Notes: generated by a model from the letters alone, not told the origin. Positions 44,905 to 55,704 are shown, counted from the first letter of the stretch. The stretch is 64,000 bases of DNA from Lysobacteraceae bacterium P (GCA_005503055.1 SCOX01000015.1:1-64000); one strand, 5' to 3'. Program-made: numbers and translations.

Positions 44905-45792
44905 ATGGAGCGAGTTCTACGTCTTCTCATCGCATGGTTTCCCGCATTGAGCAGGAAACTGCTGCCCTCGCTTCTGGCGATCAAGCGCTTCAACCGGGCG
45001 GAGGATCGCCACTACCGGGCTTGCGTCGATGTGGCGCTGAGGGAAGCAGGCATCCCTAAGCCCGCGATCCGCCGACAACTGCATGGCCTGCCCTATACGT
45101 TCATGGCCGAGCAGATCTTCTTTCAGCACGCCAGTGTCGATGTCCTTCGGCGCGTTCCGCTTTCCATCGCCAATCGCCACGACATCGAGCAGGCCATACG
45201 TTCGAGGGCAGGCCGCGGGCTCGTCTTCGGCTGCTCCAACTTCGGCTGCTTCTACTACTCGGTTGCGGGCCTTGCCGGCATCGTCGACGAGCTGCTGGTG
45301 CTTTCGGACGATCCTACCGACGAGGTGGTCCGGTTATCGCGCAAGGCAGGCGCCATCGCCGGCATCAAGGTCTGCGTAATAAAGGCCGACGCTTCCGCGG
45401 GTCTGCAGGTATTGCGCCAACTGAAACGCGGTGGGGCCGCGGCGGTGATGCTGGATTCCTATTACGGCGGCGCAACCGACCTGGTCGCGCCCTTCATGGG
45501 TCGCCCCGCCGTCGCATCGGGCGGCGTGTATGTGCTCGCGGCCCACTGCGCCGCCCTCGTCATCCCGCTCGCACTGATCCGCAACGGCGGCGGCTTCGGC
45601 ATGGAACTCGGGCAACCGATCGACGCCGCGGCGCTCGGTGCAGGCGATACGTGCCGGGAAGTCAACGCGTTCTTCGAATCACGGGTCATACGCCATCCGG
45701 AGCAATGGATGTGCTGGCCCAACCTTCTCGCCCGTTGGGAGATGGCGGCGTCCCCCGGCGACAGCGCGCTTCCCACTTCACAGCAGACGTAG
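44905..45792 (+). CDS. LpxL/HtrB-fold acyltransferase-like protein with altered catalytic motif
   Basis: A 295-residue protein with the lysophospholipid/lipid A acyltransferase fold: a basic N-terminal part, the catalytic loop FGCSNFGCFYYS and the later LDSYYGGATDLVAPFMGRPA segment that matches the LpxL PDHDYG region. The HxxxxE pair of LpxL-type enzymes is Asn112 and Tyr117 here, so normal catalysis seems impossible. It may bind acyl-ACP without turnover or use other residues, for example a Cys (Cys110, Cys115). The start is ATG 44905 with GGGGAG upstream. It precedes the ACP gene by 8 nt, pointing to an ACP-linked donor. Confidence 0.7.
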   Translation: MERVLRLLIAWFPALSRKLLPSLLAIKRFNRAEDRHYRACVDVALREAGIPKPAIRRQLHGLPYTFMAEQIFFQHASVDVLRRVPLSIANRHDIEQAIRSRAGRGLVFGCSNFGCFYYSVAGLAGIVDELLVLSDDPTDEVVRLSRKAGAIAGIKVCVIKADASAGLQVLRQLKRGGAAAVMLDSYYGGATDLVAPFMGRPAVASGGVYVLAAHCAALVIPLALIRNGGGFGMELGQPIDAAALGAGDTCREVNAFFESRVIRHPEQWMCWPNLLARWEMAASPGDSALPTSQQT

Positions 45793-45800
45793 GAGACCCG

Positions 45801-46079
45801 ATGCCCGACACCATGCCCCCAATGGATGCGCTCGACGAGCGGATCATCGCCATCGTGGCCTCCGAGTTGAAGCGCGATCCCGGCACATTGCGGCCCGAGG
45901 CCACGCTCAAGGAATCCGGGATCAGCTCGCTCGAGTTCATCGAGATCCTGTTCGCGCTCGAGGATCACCTCGGAGTCACCTTCGAGGCCAACCAGCAGGA
46001 CATCGCCCTCGAGACGCTACGGGACCTCCTAGACGAGGTACGTCGAATGCTGGCAAAGGCTCAGGACTCATCGGCATGA
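45801..46079 (+). CDS. Acyl carrier protein
   Basis: A 92-residue acidic helical protein. The phosphopantetheine site reads SGISSLEFIEI: Ser43 sits where the canonical DSL Ser is, with the preceding Asp replaced by Ser. The following FALEDHLGVTFE and helix IALETLRDLLDEV are ordinary ACP features. It is distinct from housekeeping AcpP, whose gene normally sits between fabG and fabF. The start ATG at 45801 has AGGAG upstream. Its stop overlaps the ketosynthase start by ATGA, so it most likely serves that enzyme. Confidence 0.88.
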   Translation: MPDTMPPMDALDERIIAIVASELKRDPGTLRPEATLKESGISSLEFIEILFALEDHLGVTFEANQQDIALETLRDLLDEVRRMLAKAQDSSA

Positions 46080-47308
46080 GTCTGCTGTCGGTGAGCGGTG
46101 CCCGGCGCGTCGTCATCACGGGGGCCGGATCGGTCTCCGCACTGGGGCTCGACGCGGACGCCTGCTGGAAGGCGATGCGCGAAGGGCATTCGGCGATCGC
46201 GCCGATGTCGTGGCCCTCCGTCGACAGCAGCCGCCCCGTGCTCGCCGCGCAGGTGCGCGGCTTTCATCCGTATGCCTACTTCGACCACCGGCAGGCCGCC
46301 CTGCTGGACCGTGTCTCCCAGTTCGCGCTGGTCGCAGGCCGCGAGGCGGTGCGCCAGTCCGGCGTCGAGTTCGCACGAGCGGGGCTGGGCGAACGCGCAG
46401 CCGTCGTCGTCGGCGTCGGAACGGGCGGCGAGACCGCGCGGGAAGAACAGAACGAGCGTTTCTACACCAGCGGGCGGCGGCCACATCCGCTGACCATCGT
46501 CCGGACGATGAGCAACGCGCCGGCGAGCCACCTCAGCATCGAGTACGGAATCACCGGTCCTGCCTATGTGGTGAGCACGGCATGCTCATCGGCCAACTAC
46601 GCCCTGGCGCAGGCATTCAACATGGTGGCCACCGGCCAGGTCGACCTCGCGCTGGCCGGTGGGGCGGAAGCCTGCCTGAGCCGCGGCGTGGTGTATTCGT
46701 GGGAGGCGATGCGCGTGCTCGCAGACGATGCGTGCAGGCCTTTCAGCCGGCACCGGCGCGGTCTGGTGCTGGGGGAAGGCGCCGGCATGTTCGTTCTCGA
46801 ATCGCTGGAGCACGCCCGCCTTCGCAATGCGCCGCTCCTCGCGGAACTGGCCGGCGCCGGCGTCTCGTCCGATGCTGGCGACATCGTGGCTCCTTCGCCC
46901 GATGGCGTGTCGGCCGCGATGCGCAGGGCGTTGGCCAGCGCGCGACTGACGCCCGGCGACGTCGACTACATCAATGCCCATGGCACGGGTACTGCCATCA
47001 ACGACGCCGTGGAGAGCACGGCCATTCGCGCGATGTTTCCGCATGCCGATAACGGCCTGCTCGTTTCGTCCACGAAATCCATGCACGGGCATGCATTGGG
47101 CGCGTCGGGCGCGATCGAACTCATCGCCGTCCTGGGAGCGCTGCGCCACGGCACGGTTCCGCCGACGATCAACCATCTCGCGCCGGATCCGGAATGCCCG
47201 ATCGATTGCGTCCCCAACATGGCCCGCGAACGGACCGTGCGCGCTGCGCTGTCGAACTCGTTCGCGTTCGGTGGCCTGAACGCGGTGCTTGCGCTCAGGG
47301 CGATGTGA
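46076..47308 (+). CDS. Beta-ketoacyl-ACP synthase (FabF-like)
   Basis: A 410-residue condensing enzyme with all catalytic residues: Cys170 in [10 protein letters not shown], His302 in [12 protein letters not shown] and His339 in [12 protein letters not shown]. The C-terminal [15 protein letters not shown] is typical. It would elongate an acyl chain on the adjacent ACP. No ketoreductase, dehydratase or thioesterase is in the cassette, so it would have to borrow those from fatty-acid synthesis or make a single condensation. It overlaps the ACP gene by ATGA and its 3' end overlaps prmC on the opposite strand by 14 nt. Confidence 0.9.
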   Translation: MSLLSVSGARRVVITGAGSVSALGLDADACWKAMREGHSAIAPMSWPSVDSSRPVLAAQVRGFHPYAYFDHRQAALLDRVSQFALVAGREAVRQSGVEFARAGLGERAAVVVGVGTGGETAREEQNERFYTSGRRPHPLTIVRTMSNAPASHLSIEYGITGPAYVVSTACSSANYALAQAFNMVATGQVDLALAGGAEACLSRGVVYSWEAMRVLADDACRPFSRHRRGLVLGEGAGMFVLESLEHARLRNAPLLAELAGAGVSSDAGDIVAPSPDGVSAAMRRALASARLTPGDVDYINAHGTGTAINDAVESTAIRAMFPHADNGLLVSSTKSMHGHALGASGAIELIAVLGALRHGTVPPTINHLAPDPECPIDCVPNMARERTVRAALSNSFAFGGLNAVLALRAM

Positions 47309-48212
47309 TGCCGTGAGCCGTTCGGGAAACGGCGGTGCGGCCCAACGTGACCCGATCTCGCCGCTCCCAGTCCTGCACGGTCTCCACTGCTTCGAATCCA
47401 TGCGCTTCGAACAGGGCGCGCACCGCCTCGCCCTGGTCCCATCCGTGCTCCAGCAGCAGCCAGCCGCCCGGGCCCAGGCGATCCGGCGAAGCCGCGACGA
47501 TGAGGCGGATGTCGTCCAGTCCATCGGCGCCCGCGGCCAGCGCCGAACGCGGCTCGAAACGCAGGTCGCCCTGCTGCAGGTGCGCATCATCGTCGGCGAT
47601 ATACGGCGGGTTGCTGGCGATCAGGTCGAAGGTTTCGCCCGCCAGCGGCGTAAGCCAATCGCCATGACGGAATTCCACGTTGCCCAGGCCCAGTGCCCGT
47701 GCATTCGCTTTCGCGACCGCCAGCGCGTCCTCGCTCGCGTCGGTCGCGACGATCTGCGCGCGCGGGCGTTCATGCGCGATCGAGAGCGCGATCGCACCGG
47801 TCCCGGTGCCCAGGTCGACCACGCGCAGGTTTGTGTTCTCCGGCAGGCGTTCCAGCGCCAGTTCCACCAGCCGCTCCGTTTCCGGGCGCGGGATCAGCGT
47901 TGCCGGCGTCACCTGCAGGTCGAACCGCCAGAAGCCGCGATGGCCGAGCAGGTAGGCGACGGGCTCACCGGCCAGGCGTTGATCCAGCAGGCGTTCGAAC
48001 GCCGCGATGCGCTCGGCGGCGGGCACGTCGTCGCGGTGCGTGTACAGCCAGGTCGGCCCCACGCCCAGCGCATGGGCCAACAGGCGCTCGGCCTCGGCGC
48101 GTGCTTCCTCGCCCGAGAGCCGGCGGGTCGCCGCGGCCAGCCATTCGCCGACGGTCGCCGTCGGAAGTTCGCCGGCAGGAAGGTCGGCTCGGGGTTCGTG
48201 AACTTCATCCAT
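47295..48212 (-). CDS. prmC: Peptide chain release factor N5-glutamine methyltransferase
   Basis: PrmC methylates the Gln of the GGQ motif in release factors RF1 and RF2. The 305-residue protein has an N-terminal helical domain, the SAM site [14 protein letters not shown] (131-144) and the catalytic NPPY at 201-204. The ATG at 48212 ([11 protein letters not shown]) is preferred to the longer reading, which lacks family resemblance. Its stop codon lies inside the ketosynthase 3' end. Its substrate gene prfA is at 9.5 kb in this window. Confidence 0.94.
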   Translation of the reverse strand: MDEVHEPRADLPAGELPTATVGEWLAAATRRLSGEEARAEAERLLAHALGVGPTWLYTHRDDVPAAERIAAFERLLDQRLAGEPVAYLLGHRGFWRFDLQVTPATLIPRPETERLVELALERLPENTNLRVVDLGTGTGAIALSIAHERPRAQIVATDASEDALAVAKANARALGLGNVEFRHGDWLTPLAGETFDLIASNPPYIADDDAHLQQGDLRFEPRSALAAGADGLDDIRLIVAASPDRLGPGGWLLLEHGWDQGEAVRALFEAHGFEAVETVQDWERRDRVTLGRTAVSRTAHGITSP

Positions 48213-48319
48213 TGGCGCATTTTGGCGCGGGCGGCGCGCGCCGTGGAATTTGGGCCTTGAGCCCGGTGCCGGCAACCGCATCTCGGATGGGATGTCGCCC
48301 CTATCGAGCCAACATTTCA

Positions 48320-48356
48320 ATAGTCTACGTCTATTGAATCAATCTCATCAATCAAC
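48320..48356 (+). promoter_or_regulatory. OxyR binding site upstream of ahpC
   Basis: ATAG-N7-CTAT (48320-48334) matches the OxyR half-site exactly. A weaker second half-site (ATCT-N7-CAAC) follows at the expected 7-nt distance. It abuts the -35 hexamer of the ahpC promoter. The oxyR gene itself is in the same cluster. Confidence 0.72.
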
Positions 48357-48385
48357 TTGATGGATCGAACAGGGATCTTTACCCT
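48357..48385 (+). promoter_or_regulatory. ahpC promoter
   Basis: TTGATG (48357-48362) and TACCCT (48380-48385) are separated by 17 nt. The pair lies just downstream of the OxyR site, the usual class I activation geometry. The start codon of ahpC is 48 nt further on. Confidence 0.6.
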
Positions 48386-48433
48386 GCTTGCATTGGTTTT
48401 ACCCCTCACCCACCCAGCCAAAGGAACCTCCCG

Positions 48434-48997
48434 ATGTCGCTGATCAATACCGAAGTCCTGCCGTTCAAGGCCACCGCCTACAAGAATGGCGAGTTCGTCG
48501 AAATCACCAATGCCGACCTCAAGGGCAAGTGGTCCGTCGTGTTCTTCTACCCGGCCGACTTCACTTTCGTGTGCCCGACCGAGCTGGGCGACCTGGCCGA
48601 CAACTACGCCGAGTTCCAGAAGCTGGGCGTGGAAATCTACGGCGTGTCGACCGACACCCACTTCACCCACAAGGCCTGGCACGACACCTCCGACACGATC
48701 CGCAAGATCCAGTACCCGCTGATCGGCGACCCGACCGGCGTGATCACCCGCAACTTCGGCGTGATGATCGAGGAAGCCGGCCTGGCGGATCGCGGCACGT
48801 TCGTGATCGATCCGGACGGCAAGGTCCAGATCGTCGAGATCAACGCCGGCGGCATCGGCCGCGACGCCTCGGAGCTGCTGCGCAAGGTCAAGGCTGCCCA
48901 GTACGTCGCCGCGCACCCGGGCGAGGTCTGCCCGGCCAAGTGGCACGAAGGCGAGAAGACTCTGAAGCCGTCGCTGGACCTGGTCGGCAAGATCTAA
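48434..48997 (+). CDS. ahpC: Alkyl hydroperoxide reductase subunit C (typical 2-Cys peroxiredoxin)
   Basis: AhpC reduces H2O2 and organic hydroperoxides. The 187-residue protein has the peroxidatic Cys47 in [10 protein letters not shown] and the resolving Cys166 in GEVCPAKW, as in E. coli. The start is ATG 48434, with AAAGGAA upstream. Reducing power comes from AhpF, encoded 220 nt downstream. Regulation by OxyR is supported by the site at 48320-48356. Confidence 0.98.
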   Translation: MSLINTEVLPFKATAYKNGEFVEITNADLKGKWSVVFFYPADFTFVCPTELGDLADNYAEFQKLGVEIYGVSTDTHFTHKAWHDTSDTIRKIQYPLIGDPTGVITRNFGVMIEEAGLADRGTFVIDPDGKVQIVEINAGGIGRDASELLRKVKAAQYVAAHPGEVCPAKWHEGEKTLKPSLDLVGKI

Positions 48998-49021
48998 GTC
49001 GGTACGTTCTGACGCTGCACC

Positions 49022-49045
49022 GTCGCCCCGTGATCGAGGGGCGAC
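49022..49045 (+). other. Hairpin between ahpC and ahpF
   Basis: GTCGCCCC and GGGGCGAC form a perfect 8-bp stem with an 8-nt loop, 25 nt after ahpC. Without a T tract it is more likely a partial terminator or mRNA 3'-end stabiliser that favours ahpC over ahpF expression. The rest of the 220-nt gap shows nothing else. Confidence 0.5.
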
Positions 49046-49217
49046 ACCGGAGGGGCGAGGCCGCCCGTGGACCCGCCCCTCCCCTTCGCCTCCCCCGAGG
49101 CAGCGGTCAGTTCTGACCCGCTTTCCTTTGAATGTCGCGAACGTCCGGGTTGCTCTCTCCCTCCCTCCGCCCGGGCGCTCGCGGCGTTCATCCCGAACAA
49201 CGCAATGGAGCCGTCGC

Positions 49218-50807
49218 ATGTTGGATGCCGATCTCAAGACCCAGTTGAAGGCCTATCTCGAAAAGGTCACGCAGCCGATCGAGCTCGTCGCCTCGCTCGA
49301 CGACGGCGACAAGTCGCGTGAGCTGGAAGGCCTGCTGCAGGACGTGGCCTCGCTCTCCGACAAGATTTCCTATTCGCGTCGCGACGACGACGCGCGCCGC
49401 CCGTCCTTCGCGATCAACCGCGCCGGTACGGACGTGGGCGTGCGCTTCGCCGGCATTCCGATGGGCCACGAGTTCACCTCGCTGGTGCTGGCCCTGCTGC
49501 AGGTCGGCGGCCATCCGTCCAAGGCCGCGCCGGAGCTGCTGGAACAGGTGCGCGACCTGGAAGGCGAGTACTACTTCGAAACCTACATGTCGCTCTCGTG
49601 CCAGAGCTGCCCGGACACGGTCCAGGCGCTGAACCTGATGAGCGTCGTGAACCCGAACATCCACCACGTCGCCATCGACGGCGCGCTCTACCAGGACGAG
49701 GTCAACGAGCGCCAGATCATGTCGGTGCCGACGGTGTACCTCAACGGCCAGGTGTTCGACACCGGCCGCATGACCATCGAACAGGTCCTGGCCAAGCTCG
49801 ACACCGGCGCCTCGCAGCGCGATGCGGAAAAGATCGGCGCGAAAGATGCGTTCGACGTGCTCGTCGTCGGCGGCGGCCCAGCCGGCGCGGCGGCGGCGAT
49901 CTACGCCGCGCGCAAGGGCATCCGCACCGGCATCGCGGCCGAGCGTTTCGGCGGCCAGGTGCTCGACACGATGGCGATCGAGAACTTCATCTCGGTCACC
50001 TACACCGAAGGCCCCAAGCTCGCCAGCGCGCTCGAACAGCACGTTCGCGAGTACGACGTCGACATCATGAACCTGCAGCGCGCGAGCAAGCTGATTGCGG
50101 CCAACGAGCCGGGCGGATTGATCGAAGTGCAGCTGGAGAACGGCGCGTCGCTGAAGTCGCGAAGCGTCGTGCTCTCCACCGGCGCGCGCTGGCGCCAGAT
50201 GAACGTGCCCGGCGAAGAGCAGTACCGCAACAAAGGCGTGGCCTATTGCCCGCACTGCGACGGCCCGCTGTTCAAGGGCAAGCGCGTGGCGGTGATCGGC
50301 GGCGGCAACTCGGGCGTGGAAGCGGCGATCGACCTGGCCGGCATCGTCTCGCACGTCACGCTGATCGAATTCGACAGCCAGCTGCGCGCCGACGAAGTGC
50401 TGCAGCGCAAGCTGCGTTCGCTGAAGAACGTCGAGGTGATCGTCAGCGGGCAGACGACCGAAGTGCTCGGCGACGGCCAGCGTGTCACGGGCCTGGTCTA
50501 CAAGGACCGCATCGAAGGCGATTCGCACCGGGTCGAACTGGAGGGCATCTTCGTGCAGATCGGCCTGCTGCCGAACACCGAATGGCTGAAGGGCGCGATC
50601 GCGCTGTCGCCGCGTGGCGAGATCGAGATCGACTCGCACGGTCGCACCTCGTTGCCGGGCGTATTCGCCGCGGGCGACGCCACGACCACGCCGTACAAGC
50701 AGATCGTGATCGCGATGGGCGAAGGCTCCAAGGCGGCGCTGAGCGCCTTCGATCACCTGATCCGCACCAGCGCTCCGGCAGAGACGGCAACCGCCGCCGC
50801 GGCTTGA
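49218..50807 (+). CDS. ahpF: Alkyl hydroperoxide reductase subunit F
   Basis: AhpF transfers electrons from NADH to AhpC. The 529-residue protein has the N-terminal double-thioredoxin domain with the redox pair CQSC (Cys128, Cys131), the FAD loop [18 protein letters not shown], the thioredoxin-reductase-type CPHC and the NAD loop [11 protein letters not shown]. The closing [18 protein letters not shown] is the FAD-binding end. The start is ATG 49218 with TGGAG upstream; a longer reading is rejected because it is Arg-rich and not AhpF-like. It pairs with ahpC. Confidence 0.97.
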   Translation: MLDADLKTQLKAYLEKVTQPIELVASLDDGDKSRELEGLLQDVASLSDKISYSRRDDDARRPSFAINRAGTDVGVRFAGIPMGHEFTSLVLALLQVGGHPSKAAPELLEQVRDLEGEYYFETYMSLSCQSCPDTVQALNLMSVVNPNIHHVAIDGALYQDEVNERQIMSVPTVYLNGQVFDTGRMTIEQVLAKLDTGASQRDAEKIGAKDAFDVLVVGGGPAGAAAAIYAARKGIRTGIAAERFGGQVLDTMAIENFISVTYTEGPKLASALEQHVREYDVDIMNLQRASKLIAANEPGGLIEVQLENGASLKSRSVVLSTGARWRQMNVPGEEQYRNKGVAYCPHCDGPLFKGKRVAVIGGGNSGVEAAIDLAGIVSHVTLIEFDSQLRADEVLQRKLRSLKNVEVIVSGQTTEVLGDGQRVTGLVYKDRIEGDSHRVELEGIFVQIGLLPNTEWLKGAIALSPRGEIEIDSHGRTSLPGVFAAGDATTTPYKQIVIAMGEGSKAALSAFDHLIRTSAPAETATAAAA

Positions 50808-50893
50808 ACGCGTCCGCGCCCTTCCCCGCTTGCGGGAGGGGCGTGGGAGGTTAAAGCTTCACCTTCACGCAGCATCCATGCGAGGGACACCGC

Positions 50894-51829
50894 TTGAACC
50901 TGCGCGACCTCAAATACCTGGTGGCCCTGGCCGACCACAAGCACTTCGGCCGCGCTGCCGCGGCCAGCTTCGTCAGCCAGCCGACGCTGTCGACCCAGAT
51001 CAAGAAGCTCGAGGACGAGCTCGGCGTCGCATTGGTCGAGCGTGCGCCACGGCGCGTGATGCTCACCCCGGTCGGCCGCGAAGTGGCCGAACGCGCACGC
51101 AAGGTCATCGCCGACGTCGAGCAGATGGCCGAGATCGCGCGACGCAGCCAGGATCCGGAAGCCGGAACGGTGCGCCTGGGCCTGTTCCCCACGCTGGGGC
51201 CTTACCTGTTGCCGCACGTCGTGCCGCGCCTGCGCCAGCGTTTCCCGCGCCTGGAATTGCTGCTGATCGAGGAAAAGACCGACCAGATCCTGCAGCGCCT
51301 GCGCGACGGGCGCCTCGACGCGGGCCTGCTCGCGCTCCCGATCCACGACGACCAGTTGCACGTGGAAGTGCTGTTTGACGAGCCCTTCCTGCTCGCCGTG
51401 CCGCAGCAGCATCCGATGGCCGAACACGACTCCCTGGACCTGCACGACCTCGACCACCAGCATCTGCTGCTGCTCGAAGAAGGTCACTGCCTGCGCGACC
51501 AGGCGCTGGACGTGTGCCACATGGCCGGCGCGGACGAACGCGATGGCTTTCGTGCGACCAGCCTGGAAACGCTGCGGCAGATGGTCGCCGCGGGCGTGGG
51601 CATCACCCTTCTGCCGATGCTCGCCGTGCAGCCGCCCGTGCCGGCCTCGCCCGACATCCACCTACTGCGCTTCCGTGGCGAACCGCCGCACCGGCAGATC
51701 GCGATGGTGTGGCGGCGCAGTTCGGCGATGGGCGATTTCCTGATGCAGCTGTCGGCCGAGTTCCGCAAGTTGCCCGAACACCTGCTGCGTCCGCCGCAGC
51801 ACGCGCCATCGCAGGGCAGTCGCCTCTGA
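50894..51829 (+). CDS. oxyR: Peroxide-sensing LysR-family regulator OxyR
   Basis: The 311-residue protein has an N-terminal winged helix-turn-helix (HKHFGRAAAASFVSQPTLST) and an effector domain with Cys199 (EEGHCLRDQ) and Cys208. These are exactly the numbers of the disulfide-forming pair in E. coli OxyR. Oxidation turns on peroxide-defence genes. The start is a TTG at 50894, supported by GAGGG about 8 nt upstream and by alignment with the family opening MNLRDLKYLVALADHKHF. Clustering ahpC-ahpF-oxyR is typical of xanthomonads. Confidence 0.96.
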   Translation: MNLRDLKYLVALADHKHFGRAAAASFVSQPTLSTQIKKLEDELGVALVERAPRRVMLTPVGREVAERARKVIADVEQMAEIARRSQDPEAGTVRLGLFPTLGPYLLPHVVPRLRQRFPRLELLLIEEKTDQILQRLRDGRLDAGLLALPIHDDQLHVEVLFDEPFLLAVPQQHPMAEHDSLDLHDLDHQHLLLLEEGHCLRDQALDVCHMAGADERDGFRATSLETLRQMVAAGVGITLLPMLAVQPPVPASPDIHLLRFRGEPPHRQIAMVWRRSSAMGDFLMQLSAEFRKLPEHLLRPPQHAPSQGSRL

Positions 51830-51928
51830 ATCCGTGACGCAACCTCGTCACTCCAGGCCGGAGATCCGCATCGGGCGAAATGGCTCGACGCACGAACGCA
51901 GCCGCGTCGCCGCGTGCGGCAGCAACGC

Positions 51929-52450
51929 TCAGTAATGCAGCAGCGCGTGCAGCGGCACGCCGTTCGGCCATCGTGCGCGTCCACCCAGCGCGTCCAGCTC
52001 GATCAGCACGCTGGCGCCGACCAGGTTCGCGCCGAGCTTGCCCACCAGTTCGCGCGCGGCCGCCAGCGTGCCGCCGGTGGCCAACACGTCGTCGACGATC
52101 AACGTGCGCTCGCCTGGGCGCAGCGCGTCGTTGCGCGCCTGCAGACGGTCGGTGCCGTACTCCAGCGCGTAATCCACCTCGACCAGCGGCGGCGGCAACT
52201 TGCCCGGCTTGCGCAGCGGGACGAAGCCTGCGTGCAGTTTCTGCGCCAATGCCGCGCCGAAGATGAAACCGCGCGATTCGATGCCGCACACGGCCTGCAC
52301 TTCGCTGCCCTGCCACGGTTCGGCCAGCGCATCGATGCAGCGCGCGAAGCCGCCGGCGTCGGCCAGCAACGGCGTCACGTCGCGGAAGGTCACGCCGGGC
52401 TTGGGGAAGTCCGCGACGGCGCGGATCAGGGAGTCGAAATCGGTGGACAT
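51929..52450 (-). CDS. apt: Adenine phosphoribosyltransferase
   Basis: Apt makes AMP from adenine and PRPP in purine salvage. The 173 residues have the FRDVTPLL opening, the ESRGFIFGAAL segment and the PRPP loop LIVDDVLATGGT. It uses PRPP made by the Prs enzyme encoded at 3.6-4.6 kb. The start is ATG 52450 (MSTDFDSLIRAV); the in-frame extension upstream is short and unlike the family. Confidence 0.96.
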   Translation of the reverse strand: MSTDFDSLIRAVADFPKPGVTFRDVTPLLADAGGFARCIDALAEPWQGSEVQAVCGIESRGFIFGAALAQKLHAGFVPLRKPGKLPPPLVEVDYALEYGTDRLQARNDALRPGERTLIVDDVLATGGTLAAARELVGKLGANLVGASVLIELDALGGRARWPNGVPLHALLHY

Positions 52451-52503
52451 GGCGCGGGCCGGGACAAACACGTCGGGTCGGCCACCATACCCGAATGCGT
52501 CGT

Positions 52504-52776
52504 TCAGGCTGGCAACCAGCCAGTCGAAGAATCCGGGGCCTCATCGTCATCGGGCTGCGCGGCCGGCTCGTTCAGCGGCAGTGCGGCGACGATCTCGCGC
52601 GCTTCGGGCCAGACCACGTCCGGCACGCACACCAGGATGGTTCCGAACAGCGGCAGTTCGCCCATCCCGCCCGTCAGGGCCTCGCCCTGCAGGAAGACGG
52701 GGATTTCGTGCGCTTCCAGAGCGTGCCGCACCAGGTGGGCATCGATCAGGTTGGCGGCTTGGTAGACGACTTTCAT
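52504..52776 (-). CDS. DUF2007 small protein
   Basis: A 90-residue protein with MKVVYQAANLIDAHLVRHAL and EIPVFLQGEALTGGMGELPL, the pattern of DUF2007, a family sometimes called putative signal-transducing proteins. An acidic C-terminal tail follows. The start is ATG 52776. Function unknown. Transcribed with apt, 53 nt away, in the same direction. Confidence 0.82.
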   Translation of the reverse strand: MKVVYQAANLIDAHLVRHALEAHEIPVFLQGEALTGGMGELPLFGTILVCVPDVVWPEAREIVAALPLNEPAAQPDDDEAPDSSTGWLPA

Positions 52777-52916
52777 GGCAATGGCTCCTGGCGGGGCTCG
52801 CTCCTGACGGGGCTTGCGACAGCATACGCCCGCCGCCGACCCGTAAATGCGGGGGTGACGGCGTCGGGCGGCGTCACCGGCTAAACTTGACGGTCTTACC
52901 CGCCACGGCTTTACGC

Positions 52917-54686
<1,770 letters not shown>

Positions 54687-54697
54687 AGGAGCCCGTC

Positions 54698-55129
54698 ATG
54701 CGCCGTCTGTTGAATGCCCTGCTGGTCGTCTCGTTGTTCGTGATCGCCTCGTGCGCCGCACCGCGCAGCGACGCCGCCCAGGCGGCGACGCCGACGCCGA
54801 CGCACCGGACCGCCGCGCCGCAGCCGGAGCCCAAGCGGGTGGAAGCGCCCGCACCGGCAGCGTCCGGTAACGCACTGAAGATCGACCTCAGTTGCCGCTC
54901 CGACGCCGACTGCGCCGTGAAGAACGTCGGCAATTGCTGCGGCGCCAAGCCCGCGTGCGTCAACGCCAACAGCCCGACGGATCCGGAAGGCGTCAAGGCC
55001 GAATGCGCGCGCAAGGGCATCATGTCGATGTGCGGCTTCAAGCCCGTCGAGGGCTGCCAATGCGTGCAAGGCCAGTGCAAGGACAAGGTCGCCGAAGTGG
55101 AACTCTCCAAAGTGGAGCCGGTGCACTGA
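54698..55129 (+). CDS. Cys-rich lipoprotein of unknown function
   Basis: A 143-residue protein with a lipoprotein signal (lipobox VIASC, Cys19), a Pro/Thr/Ala linker (about 25-60) and a compact domain with about nine Cys in CRSDADCAVKNVGNCCGAKP and later CGFKPVEGCQCVQGQCKD. The spacing suggests several disulfides in an extracellular module. The start ATG at 54698 has AAGGAG upstream. Its stop overlaps the deaminase start by one base. No family is recognised. Confidence 0.75.
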   Translation: MRRLLNALLVVSLFVIASCAAPRSDAAQAATPTPTHRTAAPQPEPKRVEAPAPAASGNALKIDLSCRSDADCAVKNVGNCCGAKPACVNANSPTDPEGVKAECARKGIMSMCGFKPVEGCQCVQGQCKDKVAEVELSKVEPVH

Positions 55130-55704
55130 TGCTCTATGCGCAGGTCCACCTCACCCTGCCGGCGTGGGTGCACGAGTCGGTGGACACCGATCGCGCCTAC
55201 ATCGGCGACGAGGCCAAGGTCGAACTCGCCGTCGCGTTGTCGCGAACCAACATCGAAGCCGGCAGCGGTGGCCCGTTCGGCGCGGCGGTGTTCGGCCCGG
55301 ACGACCGCATCATCGCCATCGGCGTGAACCGCGTGCTGCCGCACAGCTGCTCGCTCGCGCATGCCGAAACGATGGCCTACATGCTCGCCCAGCAGCGCAC
55401 CCAGCGCGCGCGCCTCAACGAGGACGCGGTGGGCGAGCGGATCGGACCGATCACGTTGGCGACGTCGTCGCAGCCGTGCTGCCAGTGCTACGGCGCTACG
55501 GTCTGGGCCGGCATAGACCGCCTGTTGATCGGCGCGCGCAGCGAGGATGTCGAATCACTGACCGAGTTCGACGAGGGTCCGCTGCCGGCGGACTGGGTCG
55601 GCGAACTGGAGCGACGCGGCATCGAGGTCGTGCGCGACGTGCATCGCGACGCTGCGCGCGAAGTACTGCGCGTGTACGGCGAATCCGGCGGCGAGCGCTA
55701 CTGA
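55129..55704 (+). CDS. Nucleoside deaminase (CMP/dCMP deaminase family)
   Basis: A 191-residue zinc deaminase. HAE (His78-Glu80) supplies the zinc His and the catalytic Glu, and PCCQC (Cys117, Cys120) supplies the other zinc ligands. SGGPFGAAVFGPD resembles guanine deaminase and tRNA-adenosine deaminase groups; the substrate cannot be assigned. It starts at ATG 55129, sharing one base with the lipoprotein stop, a surprising coupling of a cytoplasmic enzyme with a lipoprotein. Confidence 0.85.
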   Translation: MLYAQVHLTLPAWVHESVDTDRAYIGDEAKVELAVALSRTNIEAGSGGPFGAAVFGPDDRIIAIGVNRVLPHSCSLAHAETMAYMLAQQRTQRARLNEDAVGERIGPITLATSSQPCCQCYGATVWAGIDRLLIGARSEDVESLTEFDEGPLPADWVGELERRGIEVVRDVHRDAAREVLRVYGESGGERY

